Below, one piece after another: positions 26,686 to 35,642 of a stretch of 37,328 nucleotides of DNA (its first letter is position 1; the number at the start of each line of letters is the position of its first letter). The notes beneath the pieces were generated by a model that ran no database searches, was not told the origin of the DNA, and saw only the letters and a program-made list of their open reading frames with translations. Source of the DNA: an uncultured Pelagibacteraceae bacterium (GTDB lineage: Bacteria; Pseudomonadota; Alphaproteobacteria; Pelagibacterales; Pelagibacteraceae); the NCBI GenBank assembly GCA_902628195.1, contig CACOLY010000011.1, positions 1 to 37,328 on the forward strand, read 5' to 3'. The position numbers and the translations under genes were made by a program.

Positions 26686-27671
26686 TTATGTTTCACAGTA
26701 TAAAAGATAAAATTAGTTAGAATCTTCATCGAATTTTCAAAATTTTTTTTAATTAATAATTCATTATTGTTGATTACTTCAAGTAAAGTTTCTATTTTTT
26801 TATCAGGCCATTTAGCAATCTGTTCTTTTACAATTTCTTTATCTTTCCAAAAAATTGAAGGTTTAAAAGTAGATATGGCTGTATCAACATTTTTACTCTT
26901 CTTAACGTGATCCCTTATTTGAATTAATCTTTTAGTTTTATTTAAAAAAGTTCTGATTATCAAAATTGTATCTTCGTTAGTAAAATTATTTTCATTCAAT
27001 ATCAAATTAATCTTATTTTCTTTTTTTGCTAAGCAAAAATCCACAAGCTGTGAAATATTGTTACTTTCATATGAGTTTACTAGTTTTAATATATCGTCTG
27101 TTGCTATCTTTCTCTTTGAAATAATTAAATTTTCAATCTTGATTAGCTCCATTCTAATATTATGCCTATCGCTGTTACCTCTTTCAATAATCCTATTTAT
27201 AATTTCTTGAGAAATAGGAATTTTATTTTTTTTAAAAAAATCATTAATGAAAAATGTTAATGTTTTTTGATCGTCAGGATAAAAAGCAACACATATTGTT
27301 TTTTTATTTTTTTCAAATAAATTTCTTATTTTAGATTTTTTTTCTAAATTTTCAGATACAAAAACTATACTTAAATCCTGAATTTCTCGTTCTAATATTT
27401 CTTTGGCTATATCATGTAATTTATCAGTAGTTCTGGATATAATTAATAATTTTTCTTTATCAAATAAAGAATGAGATAAAATTTCATTAAAAAAATCTTT
27501 TTGATTTTTTAAAATTTCATTCTCTTCATAATTGAATACTTTGTTTAAATAGGAAGGTTTGATTTTTTCATCAATTATCTGATTAATTTGGGCAAGGTTA
27601 TTACCATAAAATAGAAAATTTTTTGTTTTTTTGTAATCAAAATTCTTTAACTGATAAGATTTGATAATCAT
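26682..27671 (-). CDS. holA: DNA polymerase III delta subunit
   Basis: Clamp-loader subunit that opens the beta clamp. The 329-residue protein has the HolA layout: FLFYGNNLAQINQIIDE near the N-terminus (degenerate P-loop region), SLFDKEKLLIISRTTDKL, a middle segment with VFVSENLEKKSKIRNLFEK, then ELIKIENLIIS and a helical C-terminal collar. It is divergent, so the call leans on this layout and on the conserved parB-holA-lptE-leuS neighbourhood. It overlaps lptE by 4 bp. Confidence 0.88.
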   Translation of the reverse strand: MIIKSYQLKNFDYKKTKNFLFYGNNLAQINQIIDEKIKPSYLNKVFNYEENEILKNQKDFFNEILSHSLFDKEKLLIISRTTDKLHDIAKEILEREIQDLSIVFVSENLEKKSKIRNLFEKNKKTICVAFYPDDQKTLTFFINDFFKKNKIPISQEIINRIIERGNSDRHNIRMELIKIENLIISKRKIATDDILKLVNSYESNNISQLVDFCLAKKENKINLILNENNFTNEDTILIIRTFLNKTKRLIQIRDHVKKSKNVDTAISTFKPSIFWKDKEIVKEQIAKWPDKKIETLLEVINNNELLIKKNFENSMKILTNFIFYTVKHN

Positions 27672-28132
27672 TTTATTGTTCCCAAAAAACTATTTATTTC
27701 TACTATGATCTCATCTATTAAATTGTTTATTAAAACATTTTCATATTGTTTTAATTCAAATTTACTATCTAAATTATTATAATTTGTATTTTTCTCAAAA
27801 GTACTTGATTTGATATTTAGATCATTTTCTTTTAAATTTAATTCAACCTTTATTTTCATTGAGAAACTTGTGTTCTCACCTGCACTGTTTTTGGATGCAA
27901 CTTTTTTTGTAAAAGCACTATTTAATTCAACATTGAAATATCTTGATGAATTTTCTTTATTTTTATATCTAGAAAAAAATTTTTCTAATTTATTATTTAT
28001 TTTTTCATTTCCAATTGTATCTATTTCTACAATTTCAAAATTGGTGTTATCTATATTATTTAATACTTTGTAACCACAAGATGTAAGAAAGATTAGATTG
28101 ATTAAATAAAAAAAAATTAATATATTTTTCAT
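27668..28132 (-). CDS. lptE: LPS-assembly lipoprotein LptE-like
   Basis: Outer-membrane lipoprotein that plugs LptD in lipopolysaccharide insertion. The 154-residue protein has a signal sequence with lipobox L-T-S-C at C19 followed by GYKVL, typical of the family (C-G-Y-x-x). The mature part is a small alpha/beta domain with little recognisable identity. Its position between leuS and holA is the standard one for lptE in proteobacteria, which carries much of the weight. Confidence 0.8.
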   Translation of the reverse strand: MKNILIFFYLINLIFLTSCGYKVLNNIDNTNFEIVEIDTIGNEKINNKLEKFFSRYKNKENSSRYFNVELNSAFTKKVASKNSAGENTSFSMKIKVELNLKENDLNIKSSTFEKNTNYNNLDSKFELKQYENVLINNLIDEIIVEINSFLGTIK

Positions 28133-30684
28133 TTTACAATCAGGTTTATAATTTTATTTGGTACAAAAATTTTTTTAATTATTTTTTTATCCTTAATAAA
28201 ATTGTGTATTCTATCATTACCACTTATAATTTCTAAAACTTCTTCTTCTTTTATATTTTGTTTGATTTTCAAAACTTCTCTTTTTTTACCATTAATTTGT
28301 ACTACTAAATTTATATTTTCATCCATTAGAAGTTTATCATTAATTTTAGGCCACTTGTCATAATTCTTAACTTTAGTAAGACTTCTTAATTGCTCTGAAC
28401 ATTCTGACGCAAAATGAGGTATAAAAGGACTTAATAAAATTAAAATTTTTAAGTAATTTTCAATTAATACACTTTTGTTATAGGGTTTTTTTAGTTCTTT
28501 AAACAAGTAATTATACATCTCATAAAAATTTGCAATTATTACGTTGTATCTAAAATTTTCTATATTTTGAGTAATTTTATTAATTAGGTTATTTGTAAAT
28601 TTTGAAATATTATCATCTACTTCATTGTTTTTATTTTCGTCAGAATTAATTTTTTTTAAAAATGTATTATGTAAAGTCCAAAGTTTTTGTAAGAATTTAT
28701 AGGAACCTTCCATACCAGTATCAGACCATTGAATGTCTTTTTCTGGGGGACTATCAGACATAATAAAAAGTCTTACAGAGTCCGCTCCATAATTTTTAAT
28801 TATTTTTTCAGGATCAATTGTATTTTTTTTTGATTTAGACATTGATTCTGAGGGTCCAACCTTAACTATTTCATTATTTTCTTTTTTTAAAAAGTTTTTA
28901 CCATCAGATATAACCTCGTCGGGACTAAGCCAATTATTATTAGTATCTTTGTATGTTTCATGACAAACCATCCCCTGCGTAAAAAGGCCATCGAAAGGCT
29001 CAGTTATATTAAACTTATCATTTTGATAACTTAGAGCTTGCATAAAAAATCTTGAATATAGAAGATGAAGAATAGCATGTTCAACTCCACCAATATACTG
29101 ATCTACTGGCATCCAGTAGCTAATATCTTCAATATCAAATCCATAATCATTATTATTTGGTGAGCAAAATCTCAAAAAATACCATGAAGAGTCCACAAAA
29201 GTATCTAAAGTATCTGTTTCCAATTTACATAATTCACCATTTATATTTATTTCTGACCATTTTTTTTGGTGGTCTAAAGGATTACCCTTTGTATTTAAAT
29301 TTATTTTTTCAGGCAGTGAAATAGGCAACATTTTTTCAGGAACTTTTATAGGTTCGTTATTTTTATTATATGCGATAGGTATGGGGCAACCCCAATATCT
29401 TTGTCTCGAAATTCCCCAATCTTTCAGTCTAAAATTAACTTTTTTTTCACCTAATTTTTTTTCCTCAATTATTTTTATTGTTTCATTTATTGATTGTTCT
29501 GGAACTTTAAGATTATCCAAAAATTTTGAATTATAAATTATACCTGGACCAGTATAAGCAGTATCTTTGATGGTAAATTCACCTTTATGGTCTAAAGGCT
29601 TTACAACAGGAATAATTTTTAATTTATATTTTAATGCAAAATCAAGATCTCTTTGATCATGACCAGGGCATCCAAAAATAGCACCAAATCCATAATCCAT
29701 TAATACAAAGTTTGCAAAAAAAACTGGAACTTTAATTTTTTCGTCAAATGGATTTTTTGCAAAAAATTTGGTATCAAAACCTAACTTTTCTGCTTGAGCT
29801 AAAGCTTCCTCTGTTGTACCTGTTTTGGCACAATCGTTTTTAAATTCATTAAATTTAGGGTCTGATTTAAAAAGTTTCGATAATGGATGATCAATTGACA
29901 AAGCAAGAAATGAGCAACCAAATAGGGTGTCTGGTCTAGTAGTAAAAATTTTTACTTTTTTGAATTCATCACAGTTTTCTATTTCAAAATTTACTTCACA
30001 TCCAAAAGATTTTCCAATCCAGTTTTTTTGCATTGTTTTAACTTTGTTGGGCCACTTTTCTAATCTATCCAATCCACTTAATAATTTTTCTGAAAACTTT
30101 GTAATATTGAAAAACCATTGATTTAATTTTTTTCTCTCTACAATTGCCCCAGATCTCCAACCTTTACCATCAATAACTTGTTCATTTGCTAAAACTGTTT
30201 GATCAATTGGATCCCAGTTAACATAATTTTCTTTTCGGTAAACTAACCCTTTATCGTATAACTCTAAAAAAAATTTTTGTTGGTGTTTATAATAATTTTT
30301 TGAACAGGTTGATATTTCTCGTCCCCAATCTATAGCTAATCCTAATTTTTTAAGTTGATTTTTCATCACTGAGATATTTTCTTCAGTCCATTTTTTTGGA
30401 TCTAAATTATTTGCTTTAGCAGCATTTTCTGCTGGCATGCCAAACGAGTCCCATCCCATTGGATGAAGTACATTAAATCCCTGTAATTTTTTATATCTGG
30501 CTAGAACATCTCCAATTGCATAATTTCTAACATGACCCATGTGAATTTTTCCTGACGGATATGGAAACATTTCTAGGCAATAAAATTTTTTTTTGTTCTT
30601 GTCGGGTTTTGTTTTAAAAAAATTATTTTTCTCCCAATAGTTTTGCCATTTCTTTTCTATGGTGTTAAAGTTATATCTATCCAT
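28129..30684 (-). CDS. leuS: leucyl-tRNA synthetase
   Basis: Class I aminoacyl-tRNA synthetase charging tRNA-Leu. The 851-residue protein has the HIGH motif as HMGH (48-51, in [15 protein letters not shown]), the CP1 editing domain with [12 protein letters not shown] and [18 protein letters not shown], and the KMSKS motif as MSKSK beginning at M615. The anticodon-binding helical domain and the C-terminal beta domain (VVQINGKKR) are present. Length equals the bacterial type. It overlaps lptE by 4 bp and is probably the first gene of leuS-lptE-holA. Confidence 0.98.
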   Translation of the reverse strand: MDRYNFNTIEKKWQNYWEKNNFFKTKPDKNKKKFYCLEMFPYPSGKIHMGHVRNYAIGDVLARYKKLQGFNVLHPMGWDSFGMPAENAAKANNLDPKKWTEENISVMKNQLKKLGLAIDWGREISTCSKNYYKHQQKFFLELYDKGLVYRKENYVNWDPIDQTVLANEQVIDGKGWRSGAIVERKKLNQWFFNITKFSEKLLSGLDRLEKWPNKVKTMQKNWIGKSFGCEVNFEIENCDEFKKVKIFTTRPDTLFGCSFLALSIDHPLSKLFKSDPKFNEFKNDCAKTGTTEEALAQAEKLGFDTKFFAKNPFDEKIKVPVFFANFVLMDYGFGAIFGCPGHDQRDLDFALKYKLKIIPVVKPLDHKGEFTIKDTAYTGPGIIYNSKFLDNLKVPEQSINETIKIIEEKKLGEKKVNFRLKDWGISRQRYWGCPIPIAYNKNNEPIKVPEKMLPISLPEKINLNTKGNPLDHQKKWSEININGELCKLETDTLDTFVDSSWYFLRFCSPNNNDYGFDIEDISYWMPVDQYIGGVEHAILHLLYSRFFMQALSYQNDKFNITEPFDGLFTQGMVCHETYKDTNNNWLSPDEVISDGKNFLKKENNEIVKVGPSESMSKSKKNTIDPEKIIKNYGADSVRLFIMSDSPPEKDIQWSDTGMEGSYKFLQKLWTLHNTFLKKINSDENKNNEVDDNISKFTNNLINKITQNIENFRYNVIIANFYEMYNYLFKELKKPYNKSVLIENYLKILILLSPFIPHFASECSEQLRSLTKVKNYDKWPKINDKLLMDENINLVVQINGKKREVLKIKQNIKEEEVLEIISGNDRIHNFIKDKKIIKKIFVPNKIINLIVK

Positions 30685-30743
30685 TTTCTTAAAAAAAATA
30701 TGTTAAAAAATTATATTATTATAAATAATAATAAATAGAATTA

Positions 30744-31331
30744 TCAATTACTAATCTTTTTGTTTTTGACAGGATTTTTCTTTCTATACTCTTTACGTTT
30801 CTTTTCATTTTCAATATTTTTATATATTGCGGCCTTTTTTAAGATAGCTAACTTAATTTCTTCAGAAACATTTCCTGTATTAATATTAGTTCTACAATTA
30901 TTGATTGTTTCACAATATTTATCATAAACTACAACTTTAATTCCATCTGCTCTAATTTCATTTGATAAAAATTGGACCATAATTTTGATAGCTTCTTTTT
31001 CACTTCCAGAATCATTGTACCAATCAGTAATCACTATACCTCCACCATAGTCAGCACTTGATAATGGAACAAAATCTAAAATTTCAATAGTTGCTCTCCA
31101 CATTTCATTGGATGATGCAAATTCAAAATTACCAGATCCACCACCCTTACCAAGCTTTGAAAATTTAATTGCTCTCCCTTCTTCAATATTTTTTGCAACT
31201 CTATCTTTTGCATTTACAGGAACTTTTCTTGCATCAGCTGGGTCCCAAATTCCGCATTGATTAGTTAAAAGAACTAATGATGCTAAAAAGGCAAATTTAA
31301 AAAATAATTTATGTAAATTATTGAAAATCAT
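30744..31331 (-). CDS. DUF3576 family putative lipoprotein
   Basis: A 195-residue exported protein with a hydrophobic N-terminal segment (8-23) and C26 as a possible lipid-attachment site. The lipobox T-N-Q-C is not canonical. The core matches DUF3576, an alphaproteobacterial family: SSNEMWRATIEILDFVPLSSADYGGGIVITDWY and later ELIKVVVYD-like IKVVVYD. The C-terminus is strongly basic. Function is unknown. It lies upstream of leuS with a 59-bp gap, a conserved alphaproteobacterial neighbour pair, and is divergent from the porin gene. Confidence 0.8.
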   Translation of the reverse strand: MIFNNLHKLFFKFAFLASLVLLTNQCGIWDPADARKVPVNAKDRVAKNIEEGRAIKFSKLGKGGGSGNFEFASSNEMWRATIEILDFVPLSSADYGGGIVITDWYNDSGSEKEAIKIMVQFLSNEIRADGIKVVVYDKYCETINNCRTNINTGNVSEEIKLAILKKAAIYKNIENEKKRKEYRKKNPVKNKKISN

Positions 31332-31383
31332 AAGACAAACATGTATTTAAGTAGTAAGTGTCATAAATTCAATAAATAAAAGG

Positions 31384-31422
31384 GTTTTTTTGTGATATAT
31401 ATGCAACATATCACCAAAAAAC
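31384..31422. promoter_or_regulatory. long inverted repeat in the DUF3576-porin divergent region
   Basis: GTGATAT (31392-31398) pairs with ATATCAC (31408-31414) around a 9-bp loop. Outer G-T7 (31384-31391) pairs with A6-C (31416-31422), with C415 bulged. It lies 97 bp before the porin ATG and could be an operator, or a leader hairpin if transcription starts upstream. Confidence 0.4.
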
Positions 31423-31482
31423 ACCTAAAATCATCAATTTTTTGAAAAATTCTCGTTTAATTTAGTTAAAAAGCAAGTTCAT

Positions 31483-31500
31483 AATTAATTAATTAATTAA
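31483..31500. repeat. AATT tetranucleotide repeat in the porin leader
   Basis: Four tandem AATT units plus AA, ending 4 bp before the AAGGAG ribosome binding site. The unit is self-complementary, so it can also fold. Copy-number change by slippage is possible. Confidence 0.6.
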
Positions 31501-31504
31501 ACAT

Positions 31505-31510
31505 AAGGAG
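31505..31510 (+). promoter_or_regulatory. strong Shine-Dalgarno of the porin gene
   Basis: AAGGAG, 8 bp before ATG 31519. It stands out because most genes in this window have little or no recognisable Shine-Dalgarno, which suggests very high translation of the porin. Confidence 0.8.
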
Positions 31511-31518
31511 TAATTATT

Positions 31519-32580
31519 ATGAATAAACTAACAAAAATTGGTGCTTCAGCATTAGCTGGTTCACTAGTTGCTACAGCTGCTTCTGCTGGTTCTTTATCAG
31601 TAGGTGGTACTTGGGAAGTAACTGGTGAGTACACAGCTGGTTCTGGTTCATCAACAATGATGGCATTAAGTAACAATGGTAACCCTTTTGGAAGTAAAGG
31701 AAACTTATCTTTCAGTGGATCAGGTGAAACTGATTGGGGTACTGCATCGTTCTTCATGTTTACTGCAGATGGTCAAGCATCTGTATCATCTCACTCACAA
31801 ACTTTAGATATGGGTGATATGGGAACAATCGGTTTTGACCAAGGTACTGGAGCATTCGGTCTTGGAACAATCGATGATAAAATGCCAACTGCATACGAAG
31901 AAGTATGGAATGGTACAACAGCTACTAATACTGACATCTTAGATGGTAACGGTGGTTCTGCAGGTGTATTTGGTTATAAAAATACATTTATGGATACATT
32001 AGTTAACATCGAGTATGCACCTTCAGTAGGATCAGGTGATGCTGGAGATGGTGGTAATAGTCACGTTGCTTCAATAGTTGACGGTACTTCACTAAACTTT
32101 GCACTAACTAACTCATCTTTAATGGATGGTTTAACAGTTGGTTTTGGTCATGGTGAAACTACATACGACATGGCAGCAAGTAACGCTGATCAAATCGACA
32201 CTGTATCAACTACAGGTTTCTTCACTTACGCAATAGGTGCAGTAACAGTAGGTTACCAACAAAGTTACACAAGTGGTTCAGTAGGAACAGTATCTTCTGT
32301 AGGAAACAGAACTACTGGTGCTAACGATGTTGAAATGTACGGTATTGCATTTAACGTAAATGATGCTTTATCTATTTCGTACCAAGACTACGATAACACG
32401 TACAAGAAAAGAGGAAGTGAAACTGGAGATGGTATAACTCAAAATGCAAGCGGTATTCAAGCAGCTTACACTATGGGTGGTGCTACTCTAAGAATTTCTG
32501 ATGTTTCTGTAGACAACTCTGGTGGTACATCAGGTGACTCAGAAGATAGAACAGAAATTAGTTTGTTAATGGCTTTCTAA
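31519..32580 (+). CDS. outer-membrane porin (16-stranded-type beta-barrel)
   Basis: A 353-residue exported protein. The signal peptide is residues 1-23, cleaved after A-S-A, followed by GSLSVGGTWEVTGEY. The mature part has alternating amphipathic strands separated by Gly-, Asn-, Asp- and Ser-rich loops. The chain ends in Phe (SLLMAF), the outer-membrane barrel signal. Resemblance is to Gram-negative general porins. It has its own strong ribosome binding site and terminator, and its codon choice differs from the neighbours (many C-ending AAC, GAC, TAC, TTC). Both fit a very abundant protein. The solute specificity cannot be read. Confidence 0.85.
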   Translation: MNKLTKIGASALAGSLVATAASAGSLSVGGTWEVTGEYTAGSGSSTMMALSNNGNPFGSKGNLSFSGSGETDWGTASFFMFTADGQASVSSHSQTLDMGDMGTIGFDQGTGAFGLGTIDDKMPTAYEEVWNGTTATNTDILDGNGGSAGVFGYKNTFMDTLVNIEYAPSVGSGDAGDGGNSHVASIVDGTSLNFALTNSSLMDGLTVGFGHGETTYDMAASNADQIDTVSTTGFFTYAIGAVTVGYQQSYTSGSVGTVSSVGNRTTGANDVEMYGIAFNVNDALSISYQDYDNTYKKRGSETGDGITQNASGIQAAYTMGGATLRISDVSVDNSGGTSGDSEDRTEISLLMAF

Positions 32581-32607
32581 TTTAGTTTTATACTAATATT
32601 TATTAAA

Positions 32608-32639
32608 ACGGCCCTTTTTTAAAGGGCCGTTTTTTTTTT
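32608..32639 (+). terminator. strong intrinsic terminator after the porin
   Basis: ACGGCCCTTT (32608-32617), loop TTT, AAAGGGCCGT (32621-32630): a perfect 10-bp stem followed by nine T (32631-32639). This is the clearest terminator in the window. Confidence 0.93.
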
Positions 32640-32681
32640 ATACAATTTAATAATTTTTAAAATTTTGTTATCTTTCTATTT

Positions 32682-34091
32682 ATGAACCAAGAAAAAATTA
32701 CTCGTTTTTTTAATGAAGGTAATTATTGGAAAGCATTAGATTATTTAAAGGAAACCTCTAAACAAAAAAAACATATTCTATCTGATTGGTATTTAGGTAA
32801 TGTTTATTTTAAGTTACATCAATATAGTAAAGCGTTAGAGCATATTTTAAATTTTATCTCAGTTAAAAAAAAAGACCCACTCAATTTAAACTTTTTGGGA
32901 GAAATTTATCTTGCAATGAGTCAGTATAAAAACGCAGAAAAAACTTTTAATGAAACTTTATCAATAGATTCAACTAATAAAGTAGCTTTGTTAAACTTAG
33001 CCAAAATTAATTTAAACATTGGAAATTTAAAAAAAAGTGAAAATTTTTATAAAACAATTTTAGAAAATGATCAAGAGAACCTAAGTTATATTTATTCTTT
33101 ATCAAGAATTGATAAAAAATACTTATCTGAAAAAAAGTTAGATAAAATTGAAAAGAAAAATTTAAGTTATAATAATCAAATATATCTAAAATTGCTTTTA
33201 GCAAAAAAATCTGAACTAAACAAAAATTATAAAAAAGAAATAGAAAATTTATTAGAAGCTCATCGAATATATTTATTAAATAAAGAAAAAGCTCTTTATC
33301 AACAGTTTAAATTTCATAGCGAGTCGTTATCTAATTTTATGTCTGAATTAAAAGATTTAAAAGTTAATACTTCTAAAGACTTTTGTCCAATTTTTATCAC
33401 TGGACTTCCAAGATCTGGAACTACATTAGTAGAAAGGATAATTGTATCAGGAAATAAAAGAATACAAAGTTTAGGAGAAACTGATGTATTTGATAAAGTT
33501 TTTTTTTCTAACCAGATTATAGAAAATCAAGAAAAAATTTTACAATCTAACTTTAGTTCTTTAATAGAAAATATTTTAAATCAGTATAAAGAACAAGGTT
33601 TAATTGATCAAAATAATATTTTTACTGATAAGTCAATTACTAGTTTTCTATATTTTGAATTAATAAATAAAATCTTTCCTAATGCTAAATTCATTTATTG
33701 CTCTCGTAATCCATTAGCCAATATTATCGGGATTTTTCGAAGTTTTTTACCTAGTGTTTATTGGAGTCATTCGTTAGAAAAAGTGTTTTTAATTTCAGAA
33801 TTATATTCCAATAAAATAAATAATTTAAAAAAAAATAATTTAGATAATCTCTTTATAGTTAATCTAGAAGATTTAACCAATAACCCTAAACTTATTTCAA
33901 AAAATTTATATAAATTCTTAAATCTAGAATGGTCAGATAAATGTTTAGAAAATGAAGGTAAAAATTTTGTAATTAAAACTGCAAGTAATTTACAAGCTAG
34001 AGGTGATATCAAAAAACACGATTTAGAATATATTAAGTCTTATTCAAAAATTTTTAAAGAATTAGGTTTTAAAAATAAACTGCTAGCTTAA
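32682..34091 (+). CDS. TPR-domain sulfotransferase (tyrosylprotein-sulfotransferase-like)
   Basis: A 469-residue protein with three to four TPRs in the first half (about 30-145, e.g. PLNLNFLGEIYLAMSQYKNAEKTF as a repeat core). The C-terminal sulfotransferase domain has the 5'-PAPS loop GLPRSGTT (241-248), a Glu (E266, in SLGETDVF) at the position of the human TPST catalytic base, and the 3'-phosphate motif CSRNPLANIIGIFRSF. It would move sulfate from PAPS to a hydroxyl, perhaps on a protein held by the TPRs; the target is unknown. There is no signal peptide. Its 3' end overlaps the second TPR-sulfotransferase by 9 bp. Confidence 0.85.
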   Translation: MNQEKITRFFNEGNYWKALDYLKETSKQKKHILSDWYLGNVYFKLHQYSKALEHILNFISVKKKDPLNLNFLGEIYLAMSQYKNAEKTFNETLSIDSTNKVALLNLAKINLNIGNLKKSENFYKTILENDQENLSYIYSLSRIDKKYLSEKKLDKIEKKNLSYNNQIYLKLLLAKKSELNKNYKKEIENLLEAHRIYLLNKEKALYQQFKFHSESLSNFMSELKDLKVNTSKDFCPIFITGLPRSGTTLVERIIVSGNKRIQSLGETDVFDKVFFSNQIIENQEKILQSNFSSLIENILNQYKEQGLIDQNNIFTDKSITSFLYFELINKIFPNAKFIYCSRNPLANIIGIFRSFLPSVYWSHSLEKVFLISELYSNKINNLKKNNLDNLFIVNLEDLTNNPKLISKNLYKFLNLEWSDKCLENEGKNFVIKTASNLQARGDIKKHDLEYIKSYSKIFKELGFKNKLLA

Positions 34092-35642
34092 CCTTTCTAA
34101 AATTTTATAAACTTCTGAAAGTTTATCTTCGTAAAATTGAGATGAGTTAATTGATGATTTATAAATGGGTTTATTGGCTTGATTAATGCTTAATGTTTTA
34201 ATTGGGTTGTTATTTTTGTGATGATTTAGGCATTTATCATCCCATTCAAGTTCACAAAATTGGATTAGATCTTTTATTTTTTGCTCTTTATTATTTACTA
34301 AATCTTCATATTCACAATTATAAATTTGTTTATTAAATGTTTTGTTCCAAAATTTCATAAGATCATGATAAATTAAATAGTATTCACCCATTTCACTTTG
34401 ATCATAGAGCCATTTTTCACTAGTTGTATCTGGAAAAAGATTTTTAAAGATTGAAAGGCAATTATCTTTTGGATTTCTATAAGAGTGTATTATTTTTGAA
34501 TTTGGAAAAAAGATTTTTATAAAACCAATATACCAAAAGTTTGTTAAAGTTTTATCTAATATGAATTCTTTTTTAATATTAAATTGATTCAAAAAATTAT
34601 TATATTCACTCCCAAAATTACTACTAATAAACTTGTCAACTTTATTTTCATTAATTTTTTTGTCAACAAATATTTTTTTATTTACACCATCATATAAAAA
34701 ACCAATTTCACTTACTGATCCAACTTTAGGATGAGAAGATATAATTTTTTCTAAAAGAGTTGTTCCTGATCTTGGTAGACCTAAAATAAAAATTTTTTTC
34801 TTATCATCTGAATTTTTATGAATTTTATCAAAATTTATTTTTGAGAAATATCTTTTTATATCTTCGGCTTTTTGTTTATAGAAATTTAGTTTAGACAAAA
34901 TTCTATTTTTTTTTAAATTATTTCCTATTTCCAGATGGTTGAATGCTTTTTTAAAATCTTTTTTATCTTCAAAAGCTTTTCCAAGACCAAAGTGTAATAG
35001 AATTTTATTATTCTCATCCAATTGCGTATTTTCAAGTTTGCTGATCATCGACAATAAATGATTATCGTTATCCTTATTTTTATAACTCAGCAACATACTT
35101 AAATTTTGGTCTGCTTTTGAAAAGTTACTATTTAATTTAAGTGCTTCAAGTAAATGTTCTTTTGCCTTATTCATTTCGTTTTTAACTTGTAAAATATTTG
35201 AAATGTTCAAATGAAGTTCTGGTAAATTTTTTTCAATTTCAAGAGCCCTTTGATAAAACGATATTGCCTCATCTAAATAATACGTATCTTTTTTTAAATT
35301 ACCAATATTTACAATTGCATTTATATAATTTTGGTTTTCTAATAATAATTTCTCAAAAATTTCCTCTGCTTTTTTATATTCTTTAATAGCTTTATATGAA
35401 ATCCCTAAATTATTTTTTGCAGATATATTTTTTTTGTTGCTTTCAATTGCGTTTTGAAAAGATGTTATTGCCTTATAGTGATCGCCAATTCTTTGAAAAC
35501 ACAACCCTGTCAAGTTCCACAAAAAATCATTTTTTGGATTTTTTTTTAAGAGATTTGAGCACTTATTCAAAACTTCACTAAAATCCCCATATTTATATCT
35601 ATTAACAAGTATTTGTATTTCTTCGTTAAGTTTTTGACTCAT
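34083..35642 (-). CDS. second TPR-domain sulfotransferase (tyrosylprotein-sulfotransferase-like)
   Basis: A 519-residue protein with about five TPRs (residues ~35-200; typical cores are AKNNLGISYKAIKEYKKAEEIF and AIVNIGNLKKD). The sulfotransferase domain has the 5'-PAPS loop GLPRSGTT (288-295), E312 in VSEIGFLY at the TPST catalytic position, and the 3'-phosphate motif HSYRNPKDNCLSIFKNLF. It is paralogous to the convergent neighbour but clearly diverged, so not a recent duplicate. The ATG overlaps the stop of the ThiE-like gene as ATGA, which suggests the two are translated together. Confidence 0.87.
   Translation of the reverse strand: MSQKLNEEIQILVNRYKYGDFSEVLNKCSNLLKKNPKNDFLWNLTGLCFQRIGDHYKAITSFQNAIESNKKNISAKNNLGISYKAIKEYKKAEEIFEKLLLENQNYINAIVNIGNLKKDTYYLDEAISFYQRALEIEKNLPELHLNISNILQVKNEMNKAKEHLLEALKLNSNFSKADQNLSMLLSYKNKDNDNHLLSMISKLENTQLDENNKILLHFGLGKAFEDKKDFKKAFNHLEIGNNLKKNRILSKLNFYKQKAEDIKRYFSKINFDKIHKNSDDKKKIFILGLPRSGTTLLEKIISSHPKVGSVSEIGFLYDGVNKKIFVDKKINENKVDKFISSNFGSEYNNFLNQFNIKKEFILDKTLTNFWYIGFIKIFFPNSKIIHSYRNPKDNCLSIFKNLFPDTTSEKWLYDQSEMGEYYLIYHDLMKFWNKTFNKQIYNCEYEDLVNNKEQKIKDLIQFCELEWDDKCLNHHKNNNPIKTLSINQANKPIYKSSINSSQFYEDKLSEVYKILERLS

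Noticed and set aside
26689..26696. TGTTTCAC, a parS half-site just downstream of parB
   Set aside because: The second half (AGTATAAA) does not match, and half-sites are common by chance. It is also in the holA coding end.
32682..35642. Two sulfotransferase genes as an inverted duplication or mobile element
   Set aside because: Protein sequences differ widely apart from family motifs, TPR numbers differ, and no terminal repeats or transposase are seen.
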